A DNA stretch of 64,000 bases, taken from contig NZ_VCBX02000003.1 in assembly GCF_005938745.2 (NCBI RefSeq), positions 8,619-72,618 of the forward strand, written 5' to 3'. Positions within the stretch are counted from its first letter, which is position 1. The number at the start of each line of letters is the position of its first letter. Shown piece after piece: positions 32,494 to 40,876 of the stretch. The stretch comes from Rhodococcus sp. KBS0724 (GTDB lineage: Bacteria > Actinomycetota > Actinomycetes > Mycobacteriales > Mycobacteriaceae). The position numbers were made by a program, and so were the translations under genes. The notes under the pieces are model-generated. The model was given only the letters and a program-made list of their open reading frames with translations, had not been told where the DNA came from and ran no database searches.

Positions 32494-32780
32494 GCGCCTG
32501 CCCGGCGGCCGGCCACCTACCGGCGTCCTCCGAATTGAGCTCCGCTGCGCTCCGCACCAGCGAAAAGCGTTGATTTGTTTGTCCTTCTGGCTTTCCGATT
32601 CTCGTCGGCGGTGACCTGCGCGCAACCCCTGGCGGCGATGCCGGCCCGAGGGCTCCGAGAAATTTTCTCAGGCCCCTACTCGCACGCTCGCAGAGAAATT
32701 TTCCCGGCCCAGGGGTGGCGCTCCGGCCCCCTCATGCCGACGCGATTCTCCTTTGCCAGCAGGGCAAAAAAATTGGCGGC
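32494..32780 (+). repeat. ~280-bp leader repeat, copy A (in front of the ArdC-like gene)
   Basis: Matches 35161-35439 along its length. Shared blocks include CGCCTGCCCGGCGGCCGGCC, CTTTCCGATTCTCGTCGGCG, GGTGACCTGCGCGCAACCCC, GAAATTTTCTC and CTCATGCCGACGCGATTCTC, ending near TTGGCGG. It holds two copies of a palindromic element close to CCGAGAAATTTTCTCGG about 36 bp apart, and near its end a small hairpin TTTGCC-GGCAAA. It is noncoding. Possible roles are a promoter/operator shared by early transfer genes, or a single-strand promoter used on entry. Confidence 0.8.
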
Positions 32781-32825
32781 CGCCGAGCAGGGGGACGCCA
32801 CCGGATCAGCGGAGGCCGAAAAGTT

Positions 32826-33728
32826 ATGGGTGCACCAGCAAAGACCATGGCAGACAAGAGCGCAGCGCGACGCGAGCAGGCCGCCGCACTGCACGAGAGC
32901 ATCACCGCGAAGGTCGCCCAGCTCACCGACACCGACGCATGGACCGCCTACCTGACCGCCGCAGCAGCGTTCCACGCGTACAGCTTCAACAACGTCATGC
33001 TGATTTTCTCGCAGGCCCCGAACGCGAGCCAGGTCGCCGGATTCCGCAAGTGGCAAGAACTCGGACGCCAGGTCCGCAAGGGCGAAAAGTCGATCAAGAT
33101 TTTCGGCTACTCGACCAAGAAGATCACCGAAACCGACACCGAGACCGGCGAGGAAACCACCCTCCGCGCAGCACGGTTCCCGATCCTGTCCGTGTTCGAC
33201 ATCGCCCAAACCGACCCGATCGAAGGACACCCCGCAGCAGCCGCCGAAACCATCACCACCCGACTGCAAGGCGAAGACCCCGCCGCGATCTATGCCCGCA
33301 TCGCGCAGGTGATGACCGAGCAGGGATGGACCGTCACCCGTGAGCACATCGCCGGAGAATCGAACGGCCGCACCAGCCTCGACGGATCACGCCGCATCAT
33401 CGTCGACGACACGATCAGCGACGCCCAAGCCGCTAAGACGATGATTCACGAAGCCGCCCACGCGCTCATGCACGCCAGCGGAGACGTCGCCCCGGCCGAG
33501 CTGCACCGAGGCCGCGCCGAAGTGGAAGCCGAATCCGTCGCGTACGTCCTGGCCGGACTGCTCGGACTCGACACCACCGATTACAGCATCGGCTACATCG
33601 CCGGATGGGGAGACGGAGACCTCGAGGTCATCACCGACACCGCCCGCGCAGTCCTCGCAACAGTCCACACCCTCGCCGAGGCACTCGAACCCGCGACCGA
33701 CGAAGCCGAGGACACCGCAGCCGCATAG
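32826..33728 (+). CDS. ardC: ArdC-type antirestriction protein
   Basis: A 300-residue protein. The N-terminal domain is the ArdC ssDNA-binding domain (DUF1738): TDAWTAYLTAAAAFHAYSFNNVMLIFSQAPNASQVAGFRKWQELGRQVRKGEKSIKIF. The C-terminal domain is an ImmA/IrrE-like metallopeptidase fold with MIHEAAHALMH (HExxH) and EVEAESVAYVLAGLLG. ArdC-type proteins coat or protect incoming single-stranded plasmid DNA from restriction. ATG 32826 is chosen for GGAGG upstream; ATG 32847 is an alternative. Its location in the presumed leading region, behind a duplicated leader, fits early expression in the recipient. Confidence 0.88.
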   Translation: MGAPAKTMADKSAARREQAAALHESITAKVAQLTDTDAWTAYLTAAAAFHAYSFNNVMLIFSQAPNASQVAGFRKWQELGRQVRKGEKSIKIFGYSTKKITETDTETGEETTLRAARFPILSVFDIAQTDPIEGHPAAAAETITTRLQGEDPAAIYARIAQVMTEQGWTVTREHIAGESNGRTSLDGSRRIIVDDTISDAQAAKTMIHEAAHALMHASGDVAPAELHRGRAEVEAESVAYVLAGLLGLDTTDYSIGYIAGWGDGDLEVITDTARAVLATVHTLAEALEPATDEAEDTAAA

Positions 33729-33750
33729 ACGGCAGCACCCCACAAACGCA

Positions 33751-33789
33751 GTGCGACACCGGGCGGTAGGAGCCCGCCCGGTGTCGCAC
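33751..33789 (+). terminator. Perfect 16-bp hairpin after ardC
   Basis: GTGCGACACCGGGCGG pairs with CCGCCCGGTGTCGCAC across a seven-base loop. The rest of 33790-34040 is the promoter region of the secreted-protein gene; in it TCGATGAAGTACGTACC (33939) and GGTACGTACATCGA (34013) form a long-range inverted repeat. Confidence 0.85.
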
Positions 33790-34040
33790 CCGAAAGTCTA
33801 CGGAATGAAACCTCGCCCGGTCGATCACTGTCTATTTGCTAGAAATCTGGATCGGTGCGCTGCCCATTGAGGGCGGGCGCAGAATAGGCGCACATTTTGC
33901 GAACGAACTGCACTTTTCTCGAAATATCAGGGGCATTTCGATGAAGTACGTACCAATCGGTTTGCGAAATTTTGAACTTACGCTACGGTCAGTAACTGTT
34001 CAGTAATCGTCGGGTACGTACATCGAAGATGGAGATACTC

Positions 34041-34835
34041 ATGGTCAAGTCGAAAGCATGGGCCGCAACGGCCATCACGGCCCTTTCCTTCGCAGCCCTC
34101 GCCGCTGCGCCTACCGCCACCGCAGAACCTGCCCCGGCGGCCGATCCTTTGCTCGCGTACGCAGAACAGAATCCCCATGACTTCATCGGCATCAATGCTC
34201 TGGCTGAACAGCAGCTCGGCCAGAGCATCCAGTTCAGTGTCTCCGGCGTCGACGGACCGGTAGACGCCGCAACGGCAGACCTCCTGAGCAACCAGGCACC
34301 GCAGGAAGGTATCGCCGCCCGTGCAGTCCCCACGGATGCATTCAGCGTTGTCGGATACTGGCTGCCCACCCCGGGACGCACCGCAACGTACATGGGTACG
34401 TGGAACTTTCGTGACGACTACGTCAACGGATCTGCACCCGATGACTTCGCCTCCATCATGTTCGACTTCTCCAACCGCTGCCTCACCACGGTCTCCACGA
34501 CGTACAACTCGTACTACTACGACGGGGAACGCACCACCGACAGCGCGGCGTACCTCAAAGACGGTGGCGTCGGCGGCGCCCCCATCGTCGGCCTTCGCGA
34601 TGCGGTATCGGGCTTCAAACTGAATGTCGACCACGGACACATCAGCTCCACCGTCACCCGCAAACTCGGCTGCGACGCCCAGTCGTTCGGAGCGCAGTTC
34701 GCGTACGAGCACAACCAGGACGGCGGCAGCGCCGGATCGGTGTCCGCGTCCTTCATCGGTGGACTGTCCATCGGCTACAGCGGCAGCCCGGCCACGATGC
34801 AAAAGAGCACGAACCCGACCTACATCAACTTCTGA
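34041..34835 (+). CDS. Secreted protein of unknown function
   Basis: A 264-residue exported protein with a Sec signal peptide (MVKSKAWAATAITALSFAALAAAPTATAEP, cut probably after TATA). The mature part starts with a small helical region and then becomes rich in strands, Tyr, Ser and Gly, with two cysteines (NRCLTT, KLGCDA). ATG 34041 is chosen over 34029 as the signal peptide starts cleanly there. No family is recognised. It lies between two leading-region genes and could act at the cell surface during mating (surface exclusion is a possibility without evidence). Confidence 0.6.
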   Translation: MVKSKAWAATAITALSFAALAAAPTATAEPAPAADPLLAYAEQNPHDFIGINALAEQQLGQSIQFSVSGVDGPVDAATADLLSNQAPQEGIAARAVPTDAFSVVGYWLPTPGRTATYMGTWNFRDDYVNGSAPDDFASIMFDFSNRCLTTVSTTYNSYYYDGERTTDSAAYLKDGGVGGAPIVGLRDAVSGFKLNVDHGHISSTVTRKLGCDAQSFGAQFAYEHNQDGGSAGSVSASFIGGLSIGYSGSPATMQKSTNPTYINF

Positions 34836-34862
34836 GCGCATCGCGCTAGTTAGGCTCGCGTC

Positions 34863-35042
34863 ATGAACAAGTTCACGAGTGCAACCCTGTTGCTCTACCT
34901 CGTCGCAGTCGTCGCGCAGCTATTGACGTGGGCAGATCTCAGTGGCGCTGAACGAAGCACGCGCGTTGTCGGATTTCTGCTCGTCGGAGCACTGTTGACA
35001 GCAATCCTGAGCTTGGGCGGCTCACGCGACAAGAAGTCCTAG
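34863..35042 (+). CDS. Small membrane protein, two TM segments
   Basis: A 59-residue protein with hydrophobic segments at residues 6-22 and 37-52 and a charged end GSRDKKS. It starts 27 bp after the secreted-protein gene and is followed within ten bases by a strong hairpin, so it closes that small operon. No family is recognised. Confidence 0.5.
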   Translation: MNKFTSATLLLYLVAVVAQLLTWADLSGAERSTRVVGFLLVGALLTAILSLGGSRDKKS

Positions 35043-35050
35043 CAGAATCC

Positions 35051-35099
35051 CGGTCGGTGGGTCAGTGGTGCGCTTTCTGCGCCGCTGACCCACCGACCG
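35051..35099. terminator. 15-bp hairpin terminator
   Basis: CGGTCGGTGGGTCAG (35051-35065) and CTGACCCACCGACCG (35085-35099) are perfect complements, with a further GCG/CGC pairing in the loop. Confidence 0.85.
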
Positions 35100-35160
35100 T
35101 TGTTATGTCCGCCCGCGGGCAGTAGGTGTTGGCGACTGCACGTTGCCTGCGGAAAGGTGA

Positions 35161-35439
35161 CGCCTGCCCGGCGGCCGGCCACCTTCGGTGTCCCCCGAAA
35201 TGAACTCCGCTGCGCTGCGCCGGGATGAAGAACATCTTTTTGTTCTCCTTCTGGCCTTCCGATTCTCGTCGGCGGTGACCTGCGCGCAACCCCTGGCGCC
35301 GCAAGCGCCGGCCGATGGCTCCGAGAAATTTTCGTCACTCGCAAGCTCCCGCCGAAATTTTCTCGGCCCAGGGGTGGCACTCCAGCCCCCTCATGCCGAC
35401 GCGATTCTCCTTTGCCAGAAGGCGAAAAAAATTGGCGGG
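35161..35439 (+). repeat. ~280-bp leader repeat, copy B (in front of the DUF4192 gene)
   Basis: Second copy of the element at 32494-32780, same orientation and same distance class to the following gene (about 40-45 bp). The palindromic element is again present twice, with the cleaner copy GAAATTTTCTCGG here on the right. It begins at about 35161 and ends at TTGGCGGGG. No coding sequence. Confidence 0.8.
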
Positions 35440-35478
35440 GCACGAGGCCCGGTCACTTTCATCAGCGAGGGGAACGAC

Positions 35479-36501
35479 ATGCAGCGCATCCGTTTGAACA
35501 CCGCCACCGAGGTACTTGCCTCCATCCCCACCATGCTCGGATTCATCCCGATCGCCTCGGTCATCGTGATCATGCTCAAAGACGAAATCGTCGACGGCCG
35601 AACCACCAAGCAGATTGCCCTTGTCACGCGCACCGACGCCGCCACCGGCGAGGGCGCCGAATTCGATCCCGCCCCGTACCTCCAAGCCGCTGTACGCGCC
35701 GAGACCACCGCCACGATCTGCGTTGCCGTCGCCGAAGACGCCGCCGCAGTCATCGCGCTCGATCAGATCGCGATCCTGCGCCAGGGATTCCGTGACGCCG
35801 GAATCCGCGACATGCTCGCCTTGCACGTCACCGCGCTCGAAGCCGGAGCGTTGTGGACCGACCTCGACACGTACGCGACCGGACTCACCGAAGACCCGAA
35901 CGCCTCAACGTTGAGCATTCACAACGCCGTCGAAGAGGGCCGCACCACCGCAGCCTCACGCGAGGACATCGCCGCCCGCTACGCCGTCACCGTCGAAGCG
36001 GACACCGCACCCGCACACGCAGCGCTGCACGCGCAGGGACCGGACTTCGTTCGCCACGCCGTCACCGAACTCGCGACACTCATCCGCACACGCGGCAACC
36101 CGGACGCCGAGCTGGCCGCCCGTGTCGGACTGTGCGCCACCATCAGCCCCACCGCACGCGATGCCCTGATGTTCACCGCCAACGGAAACGAGCACGCAGC
36201 CGCCCACGCGTTCGCGACCATCGCCCGCCAGGTACGCGGCAACGCTCGCATCCAGATTCTCACCGTCGCGGCGTACTGCTCCTACATCAGCGGCGACGGA
36301 CCCAGTACCGGCATCGCACTCGAGGCCGCCCAAGCCGCCGTCATCGACGGCAACGGCGAACACGACACCCCACTGCGCAACCTGCTCGACTTTGCACTCG
36401 AGCACGCGGTCTCACCCGCCGCAGTCACCACACAACTGCACGCGATCAGCGCCGAGGCAGCGCGATCCTTCGGCGTCGACGTCGACAATCTGGACAGCTG
36501 A
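35479..36501 (+). CDS. DUF4192-family protein
   Basis: A 340-residue protein. The N-terminal segment RLNTATEVLASIPTMLGFIPIASVIVIMLKD is the DUF4192 signature; the rest alternates helices and strands and ends with a long helical part (HAAAHAFATIARQVRGNARIQILTVAAYCSYISGDGPSTGIALEAAQAA). DUF4192 proteins are common in actinobacteria, on plasmids and chromosomes, with no assigned function. GAGGGGAACGAC precedes the ATG. It shares its leader with ardC, so the two are probably expressed together early after DNA transfer. Confidence 0.82.
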   Translation: MQRIRLNTATEVLASIPTMLGFIPIASVIVIMLKDEIVDGRTTKQIALVTRTDAATGEGAEFDPAPYLQAAVRAETTATICVAVAEDAAAVIALDQIAILRQGFRDAGIRDMLALHVTALEAGALWTDLDTYATGLTEDPNASTLSIHNAVEEGRTTAASREDIAARYAVTVEADTAPAHAALHAQGPDFVRHAVTELATLIRTRGNPDAELAARVGLCATISPTARDALMFTANGNEHAAAHAFATIARQVRGNARIQILTVAAYCSYISGDGPSTGIALEAAQAAVIDGNGEHDTPLRNLLDFALEHAVSPAAVTTQLHAISAEAARSFGVDVDNLDS

Positions 36502-36509
36502 AAAACGGC

Positions 36510-36544
36510 AGCGGCCCCGACTTCGCGAAGAAGTCGGGGCCGCT
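36510..36544 (+). terminator. 15-bp hairpin after the DUF4192 gene
   Basis: AGCGGCCCCGACTTC and GAAGTCGGGGCCGCT are perfect complements around a short loop. Confidence 0.85.
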
Positions 36545-36638
36545 CCCGTATGCGGTGGCGATTGTTCGGGCATCGAGCCCGAACAACCGCTGCGCCAGCT
36601 CCCCAGAGCGCCACCCGTGCAATGCGGCGCGCGGAAGA

Positions 36639-36845
36639 TCAATCGAACAAGTGATCCGTGGTTCCTGGCGCGGGAAACGCGAAATCGATCCGAGCGCGAT
36701 CAACGACTTCGCCAGTCAAACCTTCGACAACCGCGGCAAGGTCCGCATCGGTGATTACGCGTAGATGCTTCGTGCTCTGATACAGCTCCGACTCCACAGC
36801 AGAGCGGGGATCGGCGTTCGAGTTCTGATCGGTCACAACTGACAT
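36639..36845 (-). CDS. Small hypothetical protein
   Basis: A 65-68-residue acidic protein. AAAAAGG stands too close to the ATG at 36845, so the GTG three codons later (36836) may be the true start. It ends 94 bp from the convergent terminator. It has a short helical stretch (TDADLAAVVEGLTGEVVDRARIDF). No family is recognised. Confidence 0.45.
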   Translation of the reverse strand: MSVVTDQNSNADPRSAVESELYQSTKHLRVITDADLAAVVEGLTGEVVDRARIDFAFPAPGTTDHLFD

Positions 36846-36868
36846 CCTTTTTCGTGGGTCCGTCTACA

Positions 36869-37678
36869 TCAGACGGACAGCGCCATATCGACCATGATGA
36901 TTGCGTCGTACACCCCGTGTACGACAATCGCCGGCCACAGCGAACGTGTGTACAGCGCTATCGCTGTGCACACGACACCCATGACCAAGGCGGTGACGAG
37001 GTTGCCCTGTCCGAATTCGAGATGGCTGAGTACGAACGCAGTCAAGGCGAGAGCAGCAACCACCGACACCGAGATCCAAGTGCTCGATGCGCGGCGTTGC
37101 TCGGCAAGCACGACCGAACGGAAAACAACTTCCTCCGCAAGCCCGGCGGTGAGAAACGCGGCGGTTAGTGCCGTGTAAACGCCGCCGCGAACGATGCTCG
37201 CTCTCCGAGCTTCATTGGCCGCAACTTCATCCGGAGATGTGACCGGCCACCGTGCATCGGTGTGGATGCCGTAGGCGAGGAAGAGATAAGCGAAAATGCC
37301 GAGGAGCGTTGGGACAACGAGCACCCACACCACGATCCGAATTGCGACCGAGCGCGAGGAGTTCGGACGAGGAACAACGAACCCCAGCCACAAAACCGAG
37401 CGGCGCAGGGTCGCCGATATCCATCGACCAATTCGAACGAACTCGGCACGATCGACACGCTTGTTGCCGTGTCTGTAGCTGCGGTCCAGCACAGCAAAAA
37501 TGATCGTGAAGAGAACGAACGCCACGGCTGCCGTGATCGAACTGACATTGGGTACATCGACAGCGAATGCAATCGCGGCGATCGTGATCGCAAACACGGC
37601 AGTCGTGGAAAAGCGGAAGATCGTCGCTTTGCGTGGCAAATATCGCCGCCGTCGCGGCGACCAAGTGCGGGCGGTCAT
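36869..37678 (-). CDS. CPBP-family intramembrane protease
   Basis: A 269-residue membrane protein of the CPBP (CAAX/ABI) family, with about seven hydrophobic segments. Motifs are AGLAEEVVFRSVVLAEQRR (EExxxR, about residues 183-201), LSHLEFGQGN (FxxxH-like, about 218-227) and VVHGVYDAI (HxxxD/N, about 253-261), which form the intramembrane glutamic-type active site. In bacteria such proteins are tied to bacteriocin immunity or membrane-protein processing. The target here is unknown. It is transcribed away from oriT, toward the leading-region operons. Confidence 0.85.
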   Translation of the reverse strand: MTARTWSPRRRRYLPRKATIFRFSTTAVFAITIAAIAFAVDVPNVSSITAAVAFVLFTIIFAVLDRSYRHGNKRVDRAEFVRIGRWISATLRRSVLWLGFVVPRPNSSRSVAIRIVVWVLVVPTLLGIFAYLFLAYGIHTDARWPVTSPDEVAANEARRASIVRGGVYTALTAAFLTAGLAEEVVFRSVVLAEQRRASSTWISVSVVAALALTAFVLSHLEFGQGNLVTALVMGVVCTAIALYTRSLWPAIVVHGVYDAIIMVDMALSV

Positions 37679-37702
37679 ACTCTGGTCGAGACCAGTGCCG
37701 GG

Positions 37703-38062
37703 TTACGCACTCTGTTCCGATGTCGATTCCTTCGCCGGAATGGAGTCCTTCACTTTGTTTGCAGGCTTGGTCGTCGTGTTCCTTCTCGTTGCCGACCGGC
37801 GAGCCGGCGCCTTCTTGGAAGGAGCGTCGACGCGCCACTGCTTGATCGAGCTTTCTGTGAACCCGACGCGCAACGCTTCGGTCAATGCTGCGTCGAGATT
37901 GCCGACGTTCGCGGCATCCTTGCGGGCGAATTCCTCTCGCGTGTCGAGGAGTTCTTTGTGTGCGGTTGCGACCACGCGGATGATCTTCATCTTCTCTTCG
38001 GCTTCCGCCTTGATAGCCGCGTCGAGTGCCTCGAAGTCCGGTGTGTTCGGTGTCGTGTTCAT
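37703..38062 (-). CDS. Hypothetical charged protein next to oriT
   Basis: A 119-residue protein. Residues 8-60 are helical and acidic (FEALDAAIKAEAEEKMKIIRVVATAHKELLDTREEFARKDAANVG), then an Arg/Lys-rich tail (RRSATRRNTTTKPANKVKD) that could bind nucleic acid. It lies just beyond the mobC-upstream region and points away from it. A relaxosome-accessory role is possible from position only. Confidence 0.5.
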   Translation of the reverse strand: MNTTPNTPDFEALDAAIKAEAEEKMKIIRVVATAHKELLDTREEFARKDAANVGNLDAALTEALRVGFTESSIKQWRVDAPSKKAPARRSATRRNTTTKPANKVKDSIPAKESTSEQSA

Positions 38063-38170
38063 GCGCTACATCGTAGGAGAAATCTCGCCCGACCGTGCGC
38101 CACTGAACGCGCGCTAAGCGTAATTCACGGACACTGCCGGTTGTCCATGGGTGGGTGTCCGGGGCGGCGT

Positions 38171-38640
38171 TGTGTGCACACCAGACGCGGAGCGGAGGAA
38201 TCTGGTGTGTGCCCAATGCCGAGAACCCCGGTGCCCGCCTATGGGCAACATCAACCACCCGAACTGCGTATCGACGCGCTCCGCGCGGCGCATCTTCTTT
38301 TCTCCGAGATTCGCCCACAGATCGGGACTGCTCCGATCCTCATATGGATGCCCGAGATCTCCCTCTCCGCTCCGCTACGTCTCAGGCACCCACAATCGGG
38401 ACCAGCCCCCAAATGGGGACGAATTCGAAACCGGAGGAACTCGCAGGCTCGTCCTGGCGCTTTTGAGACTTCGGGGACGAGACTCAGGACGGAAGTGACC
38501 CCGAAATCTAGGCCTCGGCAGAGCAAGATAGTAATTTAGGTGCCCTAAGTTCGGTCAGATCTTGCCGCTGCGCTCTGGACCTGAGACACTGGCGTGTAGC
38601 CCCACGTGGTGGGGGCGCTGCGCTGGGCCGAAGGGAGGCA
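38171..38640 (+). other. Candidate oriT region
   Basis: Gene-free stretch of about 585 bp (38063-38648) directly upstream of mobC and the relaxase gene. It holds GCACACCAGA (38176-38185) facing TCTGGTGTGTGC (38201-38212), the palindrome TTAGGTGCCCTAA (38536-38548) and the small hairpin CCCCACGTGGTGGGG (about 38602-38616). Inverted repeats followed by a nick site next to MobC/relaxase genes are the normal oriT layout. The nick itself is not identified. Confidence 0.6.
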
Positions 38641-38648
38641 CGACGGAC

Positions 38649-39047
38649 ATGAGTGAAGACGAGGTCAGTCGACCCCGCCGGTTCCGTCGTGAACGCCGGG
38701 AGAATGTGCCGGGCGGTCGAGCTGGCCGGCACGTGGTGAAGGTGACTCCCGAGGAGGAGTCCGAATTGCTGCGCCGTGCGCAGGAAGCGCGCATCACCGT
38801 GGCGCGGCTGATGGTCGAGTCCGCCCTCTCAGAGGCAGGTGAAACTGCCACCGATCGCCGCGATCTTGCCGCCGAGTTGTTCTCCGCGTTCCGGTTGCTG
38901 TCCGCGATTTCGATCAACATCAACCAGATGGCGAAAGCAACCAACGCAACCGGAGATATCCCCGCCGAACTGAACGGTGCACTCATCAGCGTGCGTCGGC
39001 TGGCGGACCGGATTCACGGCACCCTCGACGAGATGTCCGCGCCGTGA
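38649..39047 (+). CDS. mobC: MobC-family relaxosome accessory protein
   Basis: A 132-residue protein from ATG 38649, preceded by GAAGGGAGG. The N-terminus is Arg-rich; VVKVTPEEESELLRRAQEARITVARLMVESAL forms a ribbon-helix-helix-type DNA-binding unit, and the C-terminal FRLLSAISININQMAKATNATGDIP...LISVRRLADRIHGTLDEM is the MobC signature (INQ-A-N). MobC proteins help the relaxase melt and nick oriT. Its stop overlaps the relaxase GTG start. Confidence 0.88.
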   Translation: MSEDEVSRPRRFRRERRENVPGGRAGRHVVKVTPEEESELLRRAQEARITVARLMVESALSEAGETATDRRDLAAELFSAFRLLSAISININQMAKATNATGDIPAELNGALISVRRLADRIHGTLDEMSAP

Positions 39048-40828
39048 TCGTCAAGATTTCCCGCGGCGCCAAGGTCACCGGACTGATGTCGTACCTCGCC
39101 GGTCCGGGCAAGAGCAACGAGCACACCGACCCCCATCTGGTGGCCGGCGACTACGCGATCATGGCGTGGCACGACGACAACGAACTCAGCGGCGTCGACG
39201 CTCTCGCGATCGGCAAGCAGATCGACCAACCCCGCAAAGTGTTCGGCACCGAAATCAAGATCCCGAACTACCTACGCGACGACGCCGGCCAGGACGTCCG
39301 CGACAGCCACGGCAAGAAAGTCCGCGACCCGATCGACCCGTACCGCGACGGCAATGTCTGGCACTGCTCACTCTCACTCAAAGCCGACGAAGGCGAGCTG
39401 ACGGACGAGCAGTGGAACAAGATCGCCACCGAGTTCATGGACGAAATGGGTTTCACCGACACCTCCGGTCGCAGTCCCGCCAGGTGGGTCGCCGTCCGCC
39501 ACGGAGTGTCCGCGAAAGGCAACGACCACATCCACATCGCCGCATCCGCCGTGCGCGAAGACGGCACCAAGGTCAACCTCTACCGTGACTGGAAGCGAGC
39601 AAGCGTTGCGGCCGCACGCATCGAGCGTGAACACGGCCTCGCTGTCATCGAGTCCCGTCAGAGCAAGACCGGCGAACGCGGCTACCACCGAGCCGAGAAT
39701 GCGCGCGCGGTACGCAACGGGCAGGCTGAACTCGACCGCGATCTCCTCGCACGGCGCGTGCGCGCCTGCGCAACATCGTCGAAGTCCGAAGCGGAATTCG
39801 TACGCCGACTTCGCGGGCAAGGATTGATCGTCCGACCCCGCTTCGCCTCCGGCCGAGATGACGTTGTAGTCGGCTACAAGGTCGCCGTCAGACCCGACCG
39901 CGACGCCACCGGAACCGATGCCACACCGATCTTCTACGGCGGCGGACACCTCGGTAAGGACCTCACCCTCCCCCGCCTCCGCAAGGAATGGGAAGACACC
40001 CCCACCAGCTCCGGCGAAGCCGTCGCAGAATGGCGCGCAGCACGACGCGAGAAGCCCGCAGTGCGCAAGGGACGCGAGAGCGTCGTCGCCGATCCCGGAC
40101 TGCTGGCACGCGCCGCGCAAGACATCGAACAGTGGAACAAATACCTCACCAGCATTCCGGTCATCGACCGAGCACAATGGGCACGCGCCGCCGGCCGAAC
40201 CGCAGGTGTCTTCGCTGCGTGGTCCTCCCAAGTCGAAGCCACACCAGGACCGCTCGCGAGAGCGTCCGTCCAACTAGGACGGTCCGCGCAGATCCCCGCA
40301 CACCAACACGCCGCGAAGAAGGCCGGCATCGTCTCCGCGGGCGGCGCAGCGATGATCGTCATGCAGTGCAAGCCGGGACTCGACGCAGCCGCCGGATACG
40401 CACTGCTGCTGCGGCAACTGATGAAGGCAACCGAAGCGATCGCTGCATCATCACGCGCGGCCGGCGCCGCTGCCTACGCCGCCCAACTCGAGACCGTCAG
40501 TCGAGTGCAACTCGAATCGGTACACCGACGACTCAACGCCGCCGCACAACGATCTGCCGAGACTGGTTCCGTCGCGGTCATCGAACGCGACGAACCCGCC
40601 CATGAGGTCACCACCACGACACCAACGACGGCACCCGAATCCGTCGAGCGGACCTACACCGCCGAAGAGCAAGCAGAGATCGACGCCGCCCAGAAGTCCT
40701 TGCGCCTGTCGTACCCGAGCAGCCCGACCGAAGCAGTCCGCCCGTCACCGCTCCCCCCGAAGCTCGAACCCAAACCGCGCACCGCCGCACAACCCAACCA
40801 AGGCCGGGACACCGAACGAGACGTGTAA
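39044..40828 (+). CDS. MOBP-type relaxase (Relaxase/MobA nuclease domain)
   Basis: A 594-residue relaxase. It starts at GTG 39044, overlapping mobC. The N-terminal nuclease domain begins IVKISRGAKVTGLMSYLAGPGKSNEHTDPHLVAGD, then VWHCSLSLKADEGELTDEQW (first His strand) and WVAVRHGVSAKGNDHIHIAASAVREDGTKVNLYRD (the HxH metal-binding pair of the three-His motif). The putative catalytic Tyr is in the SYLAG region. After about residue 230 comes a long helical C-terminal part with coiled-coil potential and an Ala-rich hydrophobic stretch (430-490). It nicks oriT and stays bound to the 5' end of the transferred strand. A decayed fragment of its residues about 292-337 is found at 43535-43672. Confidence 0.92.
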   Translation: MIVKISRGAKVTGLMSYLAGPGKSNEHTDPHLVAGDYAIMAWHDDNELSGVDALAIGKQIDQPRKVFGTEIKIPNYLRDDAGQDVRDSHGKKVRDPIDPYRDGNVWHCSLSLKADEGELTDEQWNKIATEFMDEMGFTDTSGRSPARWVAVRHGVSAKGNDHIHIAASAVREDGTKVNLYRDWKRASVAAARIEREHGLAVIESRQSKTGERGYHRAENARAVRNGQAELDRDLLARRVRACATSSKSEAEFVRRLRGQGLIVRPRFASGRDDVVVGYKVAVRPDRDATGTDATPIFYGGGHLGKDLTLPRLRKEWEDTPTSSGEAVAEWRAARREKPAVRKGRESVVADPGLLARAAQDIEQWNKYLTSIPVIDRAQWARAAGRTAGVFAAWSSQVEATPGPLARASVQLGRSAQIPAHQHAAKKAGIVSAGGAAMIVMQCKPGLDAAAGYALLLRQLMKATEAIAASSRAAGAAAYAAQLETVSRVQLESVHRRLNAAAQRSAETGSVAVIERDEPAHEVTTTTPTTAPESVERTYTAEEQAEIDAAQKSLRLSYPSSPTEAVRPSPLPPKLEPKPRTAAQPNQGRDTERDV

Positions 40829-40876
40829 CCAGACATTGCCGCCGCCGCACAGAATGCGAACCGGTGTCCGGCCTAT

